Of a DNA stretch of 64,000 bases, positions 42,896 to 52,031 are shown in pieces (position 1 is the stretch's first letter; each line of letters starts with the position of its first letter). The position numbers and the translations under genes were made by a program. Under the pieces are notes generated by a model. It saw only the letters and a program-made list of their open reading frames with translations, did not search any database and was not told where the DNA came from. Origin of the DNA: Alistipes megaguti (lineage in GTDB: Bacteria; Bacteroidota; Bacteroidia; Bacteroidales; Rikenellaceae); contig NZ_LR027382.1 of assembly GCF_900604385.1 (NCBI RefSeq), positions 1,470,001 through 1,534,000 of the forward strand. Direction: 5' to 3'.

Positions 42896-44719
42896 TTACT
42901 GTTCTTTCTTCAAGGTAGGCAGGCTGTTTCCGTCTTTGAGTTCGTACTGCCAGCCTTTACCGCTCAGGGCGGCGTTCATGTGGGCAAGGGCATTCTGCCA
43001 GAGGCCGTCCGTCACCTGTGTGGTTTCGATGGTGGTGCCTCCCTCATTGTAGCCGATGCCTGTGTCGGGATTGCTTCCCCAGTAGCAGGCGGTGATGACA
43101 GGGTCATTGAAAAATTTATAGTTCCGTCCCGTTACGCCGCCTGTGGTTCCGGCCGGGCCGCTGACAGTCTCATTGGCATGATAGCAGGCGGTCAGGGTAC
43201 CCTCATCATTGGTTCCCGTTACGCCGCCTACATAGATGGTGCCGCTTCCGCTACCGGTCACGCTGCCCCAGGCATAGCAGGCTTTGAGGGTGCAGGATGT
43301 GTTATTTCCCACCACGCCGCCGACAAAGTTGCCGCCTGAGTTGATACTTTCAAGGGTCACATCGCCCGTGGCATAGCAGGCGGTCAGGGTGGCACCACTA
43401 TCCGTCAGACCTGCCACGCCACCGGCTATATTCCCGGCATTCACTGTGGCCGAGGAGCTGCACCCGGTGATGGAACCGCCCGTTTGGTAGCCCACTACAC
43501 CGCCTACAATGCTGTTTTTTCCTCTACCGATAACGCTGCCCGACACCGAGCAGTTTTCAAGGGTGCCATAGCTCCTTCCCGCCACGCCGCCGACATCGCT
43601 TATTTCGTTATTGCTTTCTATCTTCACGTCCTTCAGCGTCACATCCTTCACCGTGCCGCTGAGGTTGCCGAACAGGCCCGCATATTGGTCACTCGTCGTA
43701 ACGGTCAGCCCCGTAATGGTATGGCCGCCGCCGTCGAAGGTGCCGGTGTATTGGTGGTTATAGTCTATGCCTATCGGCGTCCACTCCCCGGTCAGGGTGA
43801 TGTCGTCGGTCAGGGTGATGTCGATGTCGGTCTCTCCATTGTTCACCAACTTGGCGAGGTTCTTCAGTCCCTTCTCGTTGTCCACAGTGTAATTGCCTTC
43901 GCTCACTTCAGTATATCCCTTGTCCTTATCCAGCGTGATGTTGTAGAACTTGCCCGCCACGGGGGTGATGGCAGAGGAGAGAGTGCGCTCCTCGGTGCCG
44001 TTCGCCCGCAGCTTGGTTATCGTGTAGTCGGGCACCACGTTCGCCTCCCAGCAGGTGATGGTTGCGCCGTTTTCGGTATATTCGCACTTCTTCATCTTTA
44101 TCCAGCCCTCGTCTGTGCCTTGCACTACTTTCCCTTTTTCATAAGTGCATTGGGTGTAGGTATAGAGCTGGAGGCTTTGCACTTCGCCGAGTGCATCGTC
44201 CGTGGGCGTCACGCGCACCTTGGCCAGCTGGTGGGTGAAGGTCAGCGTGACGGGTGTCTGGTAGTCTCCCGTGCCCGTGCCGTGCAGCAGGTAGGCAAGG
44301 CCGTTGGTGTCTTGGTCGCGGAGGTCGAGGGTGCCGTCCGTGGCGGGATACCAGGCGGTGACGGGCTGGTTGGGCGCCGTGCTTGTCCAGTAGAGCTGTC
44401 GGTCGGCGAGCAAGGTATGGTCGGTATTTAGGGTGTAGGTGGTAGTTTTGTCGCCCAGCTGCACGCCAATCATCTCCGAGCCGTCCCACTCCCACACGCT
44501 GCCCGTGCCGTCCGCATTCTCGCTGACGCGGGTCTGCGGTGCGCCCCACGGCTGCGCCTCGCCGCCCTCCACGCCGAGGGTGATGCGGGCTATCTCCAGC
44601 GGGTATTGTCCTTCGGGCAGACGGTCACCGTCCGCCAGTTCGTCCTTCGTGCAGGCAGCCATGGCAAGGAGCAGCGCGGCTGCGGCAAGAATTACATGGA
44701 TGGAATGTCTTTTCTTCAT
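42896..44719 (-). CDS. Fimbrillin-family lipoprotein with GLUG repeats
   Basis: A 607-aa lipoprotein (signal MKKRHSIHVILAAAALLLAMAAC). The N-terminal 300 residues resemble fimbrillin/Mfa-like subunits (WEWDGSEMIGVQLGDKTTTY, LTFTHQLAKVRVTPTDD). The C-terminal half is a run of GLUG-type beta repeats (GGVAGRSYGTLENCSVSG, GGVVGYQTGGSITGCSS, GGVVGNNTSCTLKACYAWG). It is the last gene of the operon and by size and repeats is a good candidate for a tip or accessory adhesin rather than the stalk subunit. The ATG at 44719 is set by the lipoprotein signal. Confidence 0.85.
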   Translation of the reverse strand: MKKRHSIHVILAAAALLLAMAACTKDELADGDRLPEGQYPLEIARITLGVEGGEAQPWGAPQTRVSENADGTGSVWEWDGSEMIGVQLGDKTTTYTLNTDHTLLADRQLYWTSTAPNQPVTAWYPATDGTLDLRDQDTNGLAYLLHGTGTGDYQTPVTLTFTHQLAKVRVTPTDDALGEVQSLQLYTYTQCTYEKGKVVQGTDEGWIKMKKCEYTENGATITCWEANVVPDYTITKLRANGTEERTLSSAITPVAGKFYNITLDKDKGYTEVSEGNYTVDNEKGLKNLAKLVNNGETDIDITLTDDITLTGEWTPIGIDYNHQYTGTFDGGGHTITGLTVTTSDQYAGLFGNLSGTVKDVTLKDVKIESNNEISDVGGVAGRSYGTLENCSVSGSVIGRGKNSIVGGVVGYQTGGSITGCSSSATVNAGNIAGGVAGLTDSGATLTACYATGDVTLESINSGGNFVGGVVGNNTSCTLKACYAWGSVTGSGSGTIYVGGVTGTNDEGTLTACYHANETVSGPAGTTGGVTGRNYKFFNDPVITACYWGSNPDTGIGYNEGGTTIETTQVTDGLWQNALAHMNAALSGKGWQYELKDGNSLPTLKKEQ

Positions 44720-44843
44720 ATCGGGTTGTCTTTTTATTTGTTTTCGCTTTGTGCTGCCGCCGCCTGCGAAGGCGGCCGTCGCACCATAGTGTCTATGGGC
44801 AGCTCCGGCTTGACGCTTGCGCCGGGGCAGCGGTGTGTGGAAC

Positions 44844-45707
44844 TTACAGCGTGGCATTTGCATCGTTCGAATCTCCGGGAGTCCACGGGGTAATCTCCGG
44901 TTCTTCCACCGTGATGCCTTTGTTGCTGAGCGTTATGTTGTAGGTGTAGGCATAGCCTGCGGAGAACTGATTCGCTTCGGGCTTGGATGGATTCGGCAGT
45001 GTGGTTGTATAGTTCAGTCCGTTGAAAGACACTGTAAGGTCAAGAGAGGTGGTCACTCCCTGCGGGAGAATGATGACTTGCGAAGTGGTGGCACCGTTAA
45101 GTTGCATGTGAATCGGCGATTCGGAGGCTGCGGTTACGGCAGTCGTTCCGGTAGCCGTGTCGAAAGTGCCTTCGTGCTTCAGTCCGTCCAACGTGTAGTC
45201 AGCAGGTTCCATTCCGTTGAAAATGATGCCATCGCCCGCCTTGAAGGTGAACTTGATGAGACTCATGCAGTGGTGGAACGCATGGTCGCCGGTGAAGCTC
45301 ACCTCCGGGTTGTGGGTGTTGCCCGTGGCTCCCGAGGCAAAGAGGAAGTCGATGCCCGTGCCCTGCTTGTCGGCTGCGGTGCTGACGGTCACCGTTCCGC
45401 CCTCAGCCTGATACGGATAGTAGGCATTGAAGGTCTTCGTTTCGGTGTCATTGAAATAGATGGTCGTACCGTCGGTCACGAACTTACCGTTCTCTCTCTT
45501 GTAGGGCACGTTGGTGAAGCCTGCGCCGGTGACGCCGATGCGGTCGCCGTCGGTCCAGTCGGTTCCTTCCGAATTGACGCGGGTAGCGGGCGTAATGTCG
45601 GCGATAAACTGGGCGGCTACCGGGCTGTCATTCAGGTTTTCGTTGTCGTTGTTACAGGCGGCCAGTGTCAGTGCCAGCGCTGCGAGGGCAAAAAATCTTG
45701 TCTTCAT
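44844..45707 (-). CDS. Fimbrillin family protein (Mfa1/FimA-like)
   Basis: A 287-aa lipoprotein (MKTRFFALAALALTLAAC) of the fimbrillin superfamily. Typical stretches are ATRVNSEGTDWTDGDRIGVT, FNAYYPYQAEGG and SLIKFTFKAGDGI. The C-terminal YAYTYNITLSNKGITVEEP matches the donor-strand end of such pilins. It is probably the main stalk subunit, matured after surface export by arginine-specific proteolysis as known for type V pili. It lies 43 nt after the Mfa2-like gene. Confidence 0.85.
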   Translation of the reverse strand: MKTRFFALAALALTLAACNNDNENLNDSPVAAQFIADITPATRVNSEGTDWTDGDRIGVTGAGFTNVPYKRENGKFVTDGTTIYFNDTETKTFNAYYPYQAEGGTVTVSTAADKQGTGIDFLFASGATGNTHNPEVSFTGDHAFHHCMSLIKFTFKAGDGIIFNGMEPADYTLDGLKHEGTFDTATGTTAVTAASESPIHMQLNGATTSQVIILPQGVTTSLDLTVSFNGLNYTTTLPNPSKPEANQFSAGYAYTYNITLSNKGITVEEPEITPWTPGDSNDANATL

Positions 45708-45750
45708 GTGTATTTGTTTTTTATATTTATATCGTCTTATATCGTTTCTG

Positions 45751-46638
45751 TTACAGGGTCACATTTACGTCGTCTTCGTCCCCCGTTTCCCATCCGGTAA
45801 TTTCGAATTCCGAGAATTCGGCCTCTTCGGGGGTCTCGACGAGCGCCCCGCCGAGGGTCATAGGTTCGGGTTTCTTCGTGTTGAACTCCTTGAGGGCTTC
45901 CGTAAGGTCGCTTTTCAGTGTGGTGGGGGTCGGGTTGCCGTCCGCATAGCGGATTTCGCCCGTCAGCAACTGTTCCGTGCCGGTCACACCCAGCAGCCGC
46001 ACCGTGGCTTTCCACTTGCCGGCATCATCACCTTCGGTTATCTTGGTGAAGGGCAGTACGACGTTCGAAGCGGCTCCGTAGGTATCGGTTGCGAAGTCGA
46101 GTGTTCCGGCTGCACCCGTCAGATGGGCAACAATCTCCGTGATGCGTCCGGCGGCATCACCCGTCGGTTCGACGACAAGCGTCAGCTCACGTACCTGCTG
46201 CTTCATCGCGGCGGTCAGCGGATAGTCCTTGTCTTTCTCGATGCTCACCTGTTCCGTATAGGTGAAGAACCATCCCGGAGCATTGTTCACAAAGGCATCC
46301 GTATCGGCCCGGTTTCCCGTGGCTGCGGCAACGGTGGCGGTGGTGCCATTCACCGTGATTCCTTCAGCCGGGTTCCACACCGCAAGGGTGTAGCTTCCCG
46401 GAGCAAACAGATGGTCGGGGGCATGGGTGGCGGAAGTCTCCGTACCCGTATAGTCACCCATGGTGACCGTCCATGTGGCAGGTATATCGATGCCCTCACC
46501 ACGGGCCGACCAGTCGGCTGTCACCGCAATCTTTCCGTAGTCGGGGTGCGGCGTGTCATAAAGCGTATCTTTCACGCAGGAAGAGAGCAGCACGGCGGCT
46601 GCCATTCCCATCATATTTATATATTGTCTTGCTTTCAT
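45751..46638 (-). CDS. FimB/Mfa2-like fimbrial anchor protein
   Basis: A 295-aa lipoprotein with signal MKARQYINMMGMAAAVLLSSC, then VKDTLYDTPHPDYGKIAVTA, typical of the DUF5119 / FimB-Mfa2 group. Such proteins anchor type V pili to the outer membrane and limit their length. The C-terminal half forms a second beta domain (RELTLVVEPTGDAAGRITEI, LTGEIRYADGNPTPT). The ATG at 46638 gives the best signal peptide; the upstream in-frame start adds 12 residues. Confidence 0.8.
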   Translation of the reverse strand: MKARQYINMMGMAAAVLLSSCVKDTLYDTPHPDYGKIAVTADWSARGEGIDIPATWTVTMGDYTGTETSATHAPDHLFAPGSYTLAVWNPAEGITVNGTTATVAAATGNRADTDAFVNNAPGWFFTYTEQVSIEKDKDYPLTAAMKQQVRELTLVVEPTGDAAGRITEIVAHLTGAAGTLDFATDTYGAASNVVLPFTKITEGDDAGKWKATVRLLGVTGTEQLLTGEIRYADGNPTPTTLKSDLTEALKEFNTKKPEPMTLGGALVETPEEAEFSEFEITGWETGDEDDVNVTL

Positions 46639-46735
46639 ATTCGATTCCTTGCAGTTAAGATTTTCAATCTTCAATAAACGCTGCGCCTCGGCATAACCGG
46701 AACAGGTTCCGTTCTGCTCTCGGCTTGCAGTTTAT

Positions 46736-47839
46736 TTAGAATAACTTCCATACCAATGTCACACCGGCATTGATGGGGCCCCACCAGTCCTTTGTCTCGT
46801 TGCCGCGGCGTACTCGCACACCGTCAATGACTTCATATTTCTCATAGTCGGCATTCAGGTAGCCCAAGCCGAGGTTGAAGTCAAGATCTAATGCCTTGTT
46901 CAGCCGCAGCCGGTAGCCGGCAGTGATGCCGCCACCCATCAGGTCGCCCTGCTTGCCTGTTTCGGAGAGCTTGTAGTTGAACTGTCCGGCCTTGAACATC
47001 GCACCCAGATACCAGGCTTTCTTCTCGCCCATGTAGTAACGCACTTCCGGAGCCACTTCCCAGAGGGCATAGCGGCGGTCTTTGTCGCTCCAGCTCCATG
47101 AAGTCCACGAGCCGTTTACGGCAATGCCCCACGACGGACAGATGCGCCATTCAAGTCCTAAATCGGGTGTCAGGGTAGCCCAGCGCAGCAGGTTGGCACG
47201 CAGGGAGAGGCCCATAGCGCAGCCTTGGGGCTCTTCGTCGCGGGCCTCCTCCAGTACGGGCGGGACCGTTTCGGTTTCGTCGGCGGCCCTGCGTGCCTCT
47301 TCGGCCTTGCGCTGCTCCTCGGCGGCCCGTTCGGCTGCAAGACGCTCCTCTTCGGCACGTTTTTCGGCTGCCCGCCGCTCTGCTTCGGCCTGCTCGGCAG
47401 CCCGGCGCCGTGCCTCCAGCTCGGCCTCCGGGGACCCGGCCGGGATGACTATCCGCACGGTCACGAAGTTGCCTTGGTCGGCGTGGTTTTTCGTTGTAAA
47501 GCACGCCTCGGTGAGTCCCCCGCGCAGAATCATTTCGCTCTTCACGCGGTTCGAACGCGTCTTGGCCATGGCGAGGTTTTCGGCCGCAGAGGACTGCGAC
47601 GTGCAATAACCATTGACCTCGACGGGAATCTCTCCGTCGAGAATCGCCACCTTGTGCTGTTTTATACAGGAAAGCAGTCGGTTCAATTCCTCCCCGTTTC
47701 CGCTCCACGGAACGTAGAACATGTCTTCGTCCGTCACGAACCGGAAGGTGTAGGTCGTGTCTGCCTTCTGCTGCGCCATTGCCGGAAGCAACAGCAGCGT
47801 CAGCAGTGCGGTCGTAATCCATTTTTTCAAGTTTCTCAT
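46736..47839 (-). CDS. DUF3575-type outer-membrane protein with coiled-coil linker
   Basis: A 367-aa protein with a signal peptide (WITTALLTLLLLPAMAQQ). An OmpA-like periplasmic section follows (KQHKVAILDGEIPVEVNGYC, then AKTRSNRVKSEMILRGG), then an Ala/Glu/Arg-rich coiled coil at about 140-205 (repeated EAERRAAE-like units). The C-terminal 150 residues are a beta-barrel-like DUF3575 domain (LSLRANLLRWATLTPDLGLE, AGYRLRLNKALDLDFNLGLG, ending in WKLF with terminal aromatic). DUF3575 genes are regular members of fimbrial operons. Confidence 0.85.
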   Translation of the reverse strand: MRNLKKWITTALLTLLLLPAMAQQKADTTYTFRFVTDEDMFYVPWSGNGEELNRLLSCIKQHKVAILDGEIPVEVNGYCTSQSSAAENLAMAKTRSNRVKSEMILRGGLTEACFTTKNHADQGNFVTVRIVIPAGSPEAELEARRRAAEQAEAERRAAEKRAEEERLAAERAAEEQRKAEEARRAADETETVPPVLEEARDEEPQGCAMGLSLRANLLRWATLTPDLGLEWRICPSWGIAVNGSWTSWSWSDKDRRYALWEVAPEVRYYMGEKKAWYLGAMFKAGQFNYKLSETGKQGDLMGGGITAGYRLRLNKALDLDFNLGLGYLNADYEKYEVIDGVRVRRGNETKDWWGPINAGVTLVWKLF

Positions 47840-47868
47840 ATTATCTTTTTTAATTGTTCATTTTCAAC

Positions 47869-48669
47869 TTAATTCCGCCTCCAGTAGCGCAGGTAGCCTC
47901 TGCGTTCGTGTTCGTCCCCCTTGATTACCGGATGGAAGCGGCAGACATAACGTGCTGCCGTGAGGCACAGTAGAAGAATCCCGAAAAGAATAATACATAC
48001 GGTGGTATTCCACCACAACGACACTGTAGAAAGTGCGGCAAGAGGCGGGAAAGCGAGCAAGTTGAAACTTTCGGGATACATTTCCTTCAGTCCGATCGGG
48101 TCGCTGTATTCATTGTCGCCCCGCAGCCGGAATACCCGGATATAGTCGTGGATAAGGAAGATGCAGCAGAGTGCGCAGAACACGGCGGCCGCAATCCGAT
48201 AGACGGAAAGTGGCAGGACACCGGTCAGGTGAAGGACAAATACGGCTGCGGCAGTCAGGAGAATCATATCGGTCTTGCCGTGGCTGAATGCTGTCAGCCG
48301 GTCAGCGTAACAGAAGCCGTCGCCGTAGTCCTTCCGCCAGAAAAGCACTTGACAGGCAGCATAGACCGGATAAAGAACCGCCAAGGCGGAAAACCACCTT
48401 TCGGCGGGCACATCGTCCGGCAGATCGGGAGCCAGTATGAAAATCAGCGCCAATGTCCCGATCAGAGCCAACATTACAGAAAAGAGCAGTCCGATACCCC
48501 TCGCCGGATAGTCATATTCCCAAGGCCGGTCGAGATACGATCTGTCAGGACGCATCCACCGGGGAAGCCATGCTGTATTGCCATAGTTCAATCTGTACGG
48601 AAAAGATGCGATGCCCGCAACAATCAGCAGGCTGGCAGCCATGAGGATATGGTTCAGTTCGGTGGTCAT
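47869..48669 (-). CDS. Polytopic membrane protein of the fimbrial operon
   Basis: A 266-aa protein with about six membrane helices (for example LIVAGIASFPY region, LLFSVMLALIGTLALIFILA, MILLTAAAVFVLHLTGVLPL, VCIILFGILLLCLTAA) and a basic C-terminus. No known domain is recognised. It is the first gene of the operon and lies 29 nt before the DUF3575 gene. The ATG at 48669 is used; the longer frame adds 18 residues from a GTG. A role in fimbrial assembly or signalling is only suggested by position. Confidence 0.55.
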   Translation of the reverse strand: MTTELNHILMAASLLIVAGIASFPYRLNYGNTAWLPRWMRPDRSYLDRPWEYDYPARGIGLLFSVMLALIGTLALIFILAPDLPDDVPAERWFSALAVLYPVYAACQVLFWRKDYGDGFCYADRLTAFSHGKTDMILLTAAAVFVLHLTGVLPLSVYRIAAAVFCALCCIFLIHDYIRVFRLRGDNEYSDPIGLKEMYPESFNLLAFPPLAALSTVSLWWNTTVCIILFGILLLCLTAARYVCRFHPVIKGDEHERRGYLRYWRRN

Positions 48670-48939
48670 CTGTCTTTCTGTTTGGGAGTGGAACAAAAAG
48701 ACATACGGACAACGCCCGAACACAAACCGTATCCGGGAGAGATGGCTCGATTAAATGCCATTTCAACCGATTTTTTCGGGGGGGGTATATGTTTACCCCA
48801 TTCATGCCGAAAAGCCCAAATAGAGCAGGAAAGGCGTCGTTATATATGGAACAAAGACTTCCGGGCATTCCCGTTTGAGAAAGCCATTGCAAAATGCCGT
48901 TCTTAAAATCTCTGAATTTCCTCATAACGCTCTCTCTTA
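48670..48939 (-). other. Leader of the fimbrial operon with a C8 tract
   Basis: About 265 nt of probable 5' untranslated RNA between the promoter and the first gene. A run of eight C on the minus strand lies at 48778-48785. A minus-strand frame starts at 48925 (MRKFRDFKNGIL) and crosses the C8 tract but has no family similarity. Shifting the tract does not fuse it to the first gene, because that gene's frame meets a stop near 48752. Confidence 0.45.
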
Positions 48940-48970
48940 CAAAGATAAGAGACATCCCGCAAAAAATCAA
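48940..48970 (-). promoter_or_regulatory. Promoter of the fimbrial operon
   Basis: TATCTTTG on the minus strand (48940-48947) fits TAnnTTTG; a TTG about 20 nt upstream (48968-48970) serves as the -33 box. No flanking inverted repeats were seen. Confidence 0.6.
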
Positions 48971-49092
48971 GGAGAAAAGTGATTTCCTCGCTAAAAATTC
49001 CGCTTTTTGCGTCATCTGAGGATAAGATTCGAAATTGCCGATACGTTTCTTGAAAATACATCCGAAGCTGTCGTTTCCGGATCTCAGACTAA

Positions 49093-50241
49093 TCAAACCT
49101 TGACAACAAGCAGGTCCTTCCAGTCGGTCGTATAGCGGGGTGAAAGATGTTCTCGATTCATACGGAAATGATCGGTCCCCTGGGCTGCCACGACAATCGT
49201 ACCTTTCCCGTGGGTTTTGTTCATCGAATCGAGAACATCCATCAGCCGGGCGTGCTTTTCCCGATCCAGCGGCGAAAACAGCGAACCCTGCTGTTCGGAG
49301 GCCAGGGTAATCTGCGAAAGGATCACGCCCGCCTTCTTGTATCCATAGCCCGGCTGGAAAACCTGTCGCAGGGCAATGCGGGCCTGTCGCACAATTTCAA
49401 GTGTACTGTTGGTTGACTCCGGCAACAATTGAAGGCTCGTCTCATAGCGCTGCGGCTGATCCTCACGATGCCGATTCGTCAACAGATAGCTCTGCACTTC
49501 ACAGCAGACCGAACCTTCACCACGAAGTTTCTCGGCACACATTGACGCAAATTCGGAAATAATAGGATCCAGCTCTTCCTGCGTATAGATCTCTTTGGGA
49601 AAAGTACGCGAAATGGTGATCTGCTGCTTGCGCGGCGGCATCTGCTCAAAAGTAATACACTCAATACCCTGAAGTTCGCTCCAGGTGCGCAGTCCGACAA
49701 CCCCCATGCGGGCACGAACCCACTCCTGCGGCAGATCGACAAACTGCTGCGCTGTACAGAGCCCCATGCGATCGAACATCTTCCCATAGCGACGACCTAT
49801 GCCCCAGACATCCTGCAAAGGAAATTTCCGCAACACCTTGGCTATATCCTCCGGACGATGCATGTAGCAGCAGCCGTTCAGCTTGGGATATTGTTTAGCC
49901 AACTTTGAGGCGATCTTGGCCAGCGTCTTGGTCGGGGCAATGCCGATGCTGACCGGAATTCCAACGTTGCGGCGGATGGTGCGGCTGATCGAACGGCCGA
50001 ACTCGTCGAGCGGCTCGGCCATACCCCGCAGGTCGAAAAAGGCCTCGTCGATCGAGTAAACCTCGATACCGGGAACCAGCGAGCGAAGTGTTGCCATCAC
50101 ACGACGCGACAAATCTCCGTACAAAGCAAAGTTTGCCGAAAACACAGTCACCTGACCGCGCTCTATCAGCGGACGAACCTGATAAAACGGCTGCCCCATG
50201 CCAATGCCGAGCGCCTTGGCTTCGTTAGATCGGGCAATGAT
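49093..50241 (-). CDS. umuC: DNA polymerase V catalytic subunit UmuC, exon 2
   Basis: The last 382 codons of a Y-family translesion polymerase. It begins IIARSNEAKALGIG, directly continuing the 36 codons at 52597-52704 across the group II intron. YSIDEAFFDL holds the catalytic acid pair, SIGIAPTKTLAKIASKLAK is the palm/thumb signature, and the C-terminal little finger ends DWKDLLVVKV. The joined product is 418 aa, normal for the family. It acts with processed UmuD' in SOS mutagenesis. Without splicing, exon 1 would end after about 51 codons and no complete enzyme would be made. Confidence 0.93.
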   Translation of the reverse strand: MIARSNEAKALGIGMGQPFYQVRPLIERGQVTVFSANFALYGDLSRRVMATLRSLVPGIEVYSIDEAFFDLRGMAEPLDEFGRSISRTIRRNVGIPVSIGIAPTKTLAKIASKLAKQYPKLNGCCYMHRPEDIAKVLRKFPLQDVWGIGRRYGKMFDRMGLCTAQQFVDLPQEWVRARMGVVGLRTWSELQGIECITFEQMPPRKQQITISRTFPKEIYTQEELDPIISEFASMCAEKLRGEGSVCCEVQSYLLTNRHREDQPQRYETSLQLLPESTNSTLEIVRQARIALRQVFQPGYGYKKAGVILSQITLASEQQGSLFSPLDREKHARLMDVLDSMNKTHGKGTIVVAAQGTDHFRMNREHLSPRYTTDWKDLLVVKV

Positions 50242-50317
50242 GTTATGGTCAGTCGGGAGATCACTCTCCCGACTGCCACTTCAGAACCGTGCGTGAGACT
50301 TTCACCTCACACGGCTC
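50242..50317 (-). ncRNA. Group II intron domains V and VI
   Basis: Domain V is 50317-50283: it starts GAGCCGTGTGAGG, has a GAAA tetraloop and closes CGCACGGTTCT, with the catalytic AGC-like base region. Domain VI follows: GTGG-CAGTCGGGAGA, loop GTGA, TCTCCCGACTG, a single bulged A at 50249, CCAT, then AAC. The bulged A, 8 nt from the 3' end, is the expected branch point. The stop codon of the intron protein lies inside domain V. Confidence 0.9.
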
Positions 50318-52031
50318 CTCGTTGTATTCCGCTACCGCGAGCTTCATAACTGCCATCGACCGTTGTTTTCTGATCGTGGCAATGGCGATGAAGCAACTGA
50401 CAGTTACGCAAATCATTCTTTCCTCCCACTATTTTAGGTAACAAATGATCTTCTTCTATCAAATCCATTGCCGTAAACGATAACCCACAATACGCACATC
50501 TGAAGTTTTGCCGTTTAAGTAGCGCCGACCTTCGTGACGTGAGGCCGCCATATTTACCGAGTCGTTTGCCCCAGTAAATCCAATCTCCGTCAAACGGAGA
50601 ACGGTTCCCTTTTACTTTCACATGACGGACAACGGGTGTCGAACTATGGTACTGTAATTTAACCTCTTTTCGAGTTTCAAATCGCCATCGTCCCTTTTCG
50701 AGTCTCCAATATTTACGGACAATCCGTTTCTTGTGTTTACCTCCATGGCGGCGGGTAGCCCAGCGGTATAAACTTTTGAATAACAGAAAATCCATGCGGG
50801 AATAGACGTCTTTCGATACCTGTCCTGCATAATATAGCGACCATCCGCGTATTACGGAATTCAATTCGTGTATAAGTGATTCCTGTGGAGATGCCCGTTG
50901 CCGGTAAATAATCTCCTTCATACGCTGATAGTGTCGCACTTGGGATTTCTTCGAGGGTTTGATGATCGTCTTATACCCCAGAGGATTGCCACACTGATCC
51001 GTTCCGGTATGAGTACGTCCGACAGGGAACTGCCTTACGGTCACTCCGAGAAAATCAAAGCCAGGCTTACTGTCGTCTATTGGATGCAAGGTGTGTACTA
51101 ATCGTGTTTTGGACGGTTTCATCGCCAGTCCGATTTCTGCCAACCACTCATCCAACAATTTACGGCATTGTTCAAGTACCTCTCGGTCTTGGTGTATCAC
51201 CACAAAATCATCGGCATAACGGATAAACGTGATCTTCTGACTGAATTTGCCATTTCCGATCCTCCTAATCTTGAATATTCGTCCGAGATATTCTTCCATT
51301 CCGTGCAGGGCAATATTTGCAAGTAAAGGAGAAATAACCCCACCTTGCGGTGTCCCGGCTTCGGTTTCGGAAAATACATCGGATTCAAGTATCCCGGCTT
51401 TCAGCCACCCTTTAATCATTTGACGGAATAAAGGTATTGTATTGACCTTATCCAATAATTTTTGGTGGTTTATCCTGTCGAAACACTTTTCAATATCAGC
51501 ATCGAGGACCCATTTCGCACGTTGATTTATGCAGTTGAATATGGCTGCGATCGCATCTTGTGCCGACCGCCCGGGGCGGAAACCATAGCTGTTTGGCTCG
51601 AATCTCGCTTCCCATTCTGGTTCCAGAGCGAGTTTCAGAAGCGCCTGAAGCACTCTGTCTCGCATAACCGGAATGCCGAGAGGACGCTTTTCGGTCGAGT
51701 TCGGTTTGGGTATCCATACCCTGCGTAGCGGTTTGGCGCGATGATGCAGACCGAGTTCTTCGGATAGCCTCATGCGCTGTTTGCCGGTCAGATATTTTAC
51801 ACCATCCACTCCGGCGGTTTTCGCACCGTGGTTATCCTGAGTTACTTTCCGTATTGCCAATAGCTTGGCATAACGGGATTTGATAAGAAGCTTTTGAAGT
51901 TTGTGCACCTGATAGATGTCATCGCGTTGGGATGCCTTGTAAATCCTCTTTTGCAGTTTGAAAACACACCTTTCGATTTTACTCCAAGGCAATGTTTTCC
52001 ATTCATACATCGGATGTGTATCCGTGTTCAT
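50307..52031 (-). CDS. ltrA: Group II intron reverse transcriptase/maturase with HNH endonuclease
   Basis: A 574-aa intron-encoded protein. Reverse-transcriptase blocks are visible: IPVMRDRVLQALLKLALEPE, YGFRPGRSAQDAI, GTPQGGVISPLLANIALHGM and the active site RYADDFVVI. Then come the maturase X domain, a basic DNA-binding region and a C-terminal HNH endonuclease (CAYCG, LIEEDHLLPKIVGGKNDLRN, HRHCH). The domain set suits target-primed retrohoming and splicing help. The stop TGA is inside domain V, so translation runs into catalytic RNA sequence. Confidence 0.95.
   Translation of the reverse strand: MNTDTHPMYEWKTLPWSKIERCVFKLQKRIYKASQRDDIYQVHKLQKLLIKSRYAKLLAIRKVTQDNHGAKTAGVDGVKYLTGKQRMRLSEELGLHHRAKPLRRVWIPKPNSTEKRPLGIPVMRDRVLQALLKLALEPEWEARFEPNSYGFRPGRSAQDAIAAIFNCINQRAKWVLDADIEKCFDRINHQKLLDKVNTIPLFRQMIKGWLKAGILESDVFSETEAGTPQGGVISPLLANIALHGMEEYLGRIFKIRRIGNGKFSQKITFIRYADDFVVIHQDREVLEQCRKLLDEWLAEIGLAMKPSKTRLVHTLHPIDDSKPGFDFLGVTVRQFPVGRTHTGTDQCGNPLGYKTIIKPSKKSQVRHYQRMKEIIYRQRASPQESLIHELNSVIRGWSLYYAGQVSKDVYSRMDFLLFKSLYRWATRRHGGKHKKRIVRKYWRLEKGRWRFETRKEVKLQYHSSTPVVRHVKVKGNRSPFDGDWIYWGKRLGKYGGLTSRRSALLKRQNFRCAYCGLSFTAMDLIEEDHLLPKIVGGKNDLRNCQLLHRHCHDQKTTVDGSYEARGSGIQRGAV

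Noticed and set aside
48545..48925. Leader frame MRKFRDFKNGIL... crossing the C8 tract
   Set aside because: No similarity, overlaps the first fimbrial-operon gene in another frame, and cannot be fused to it by slippage because of an intervening stop.
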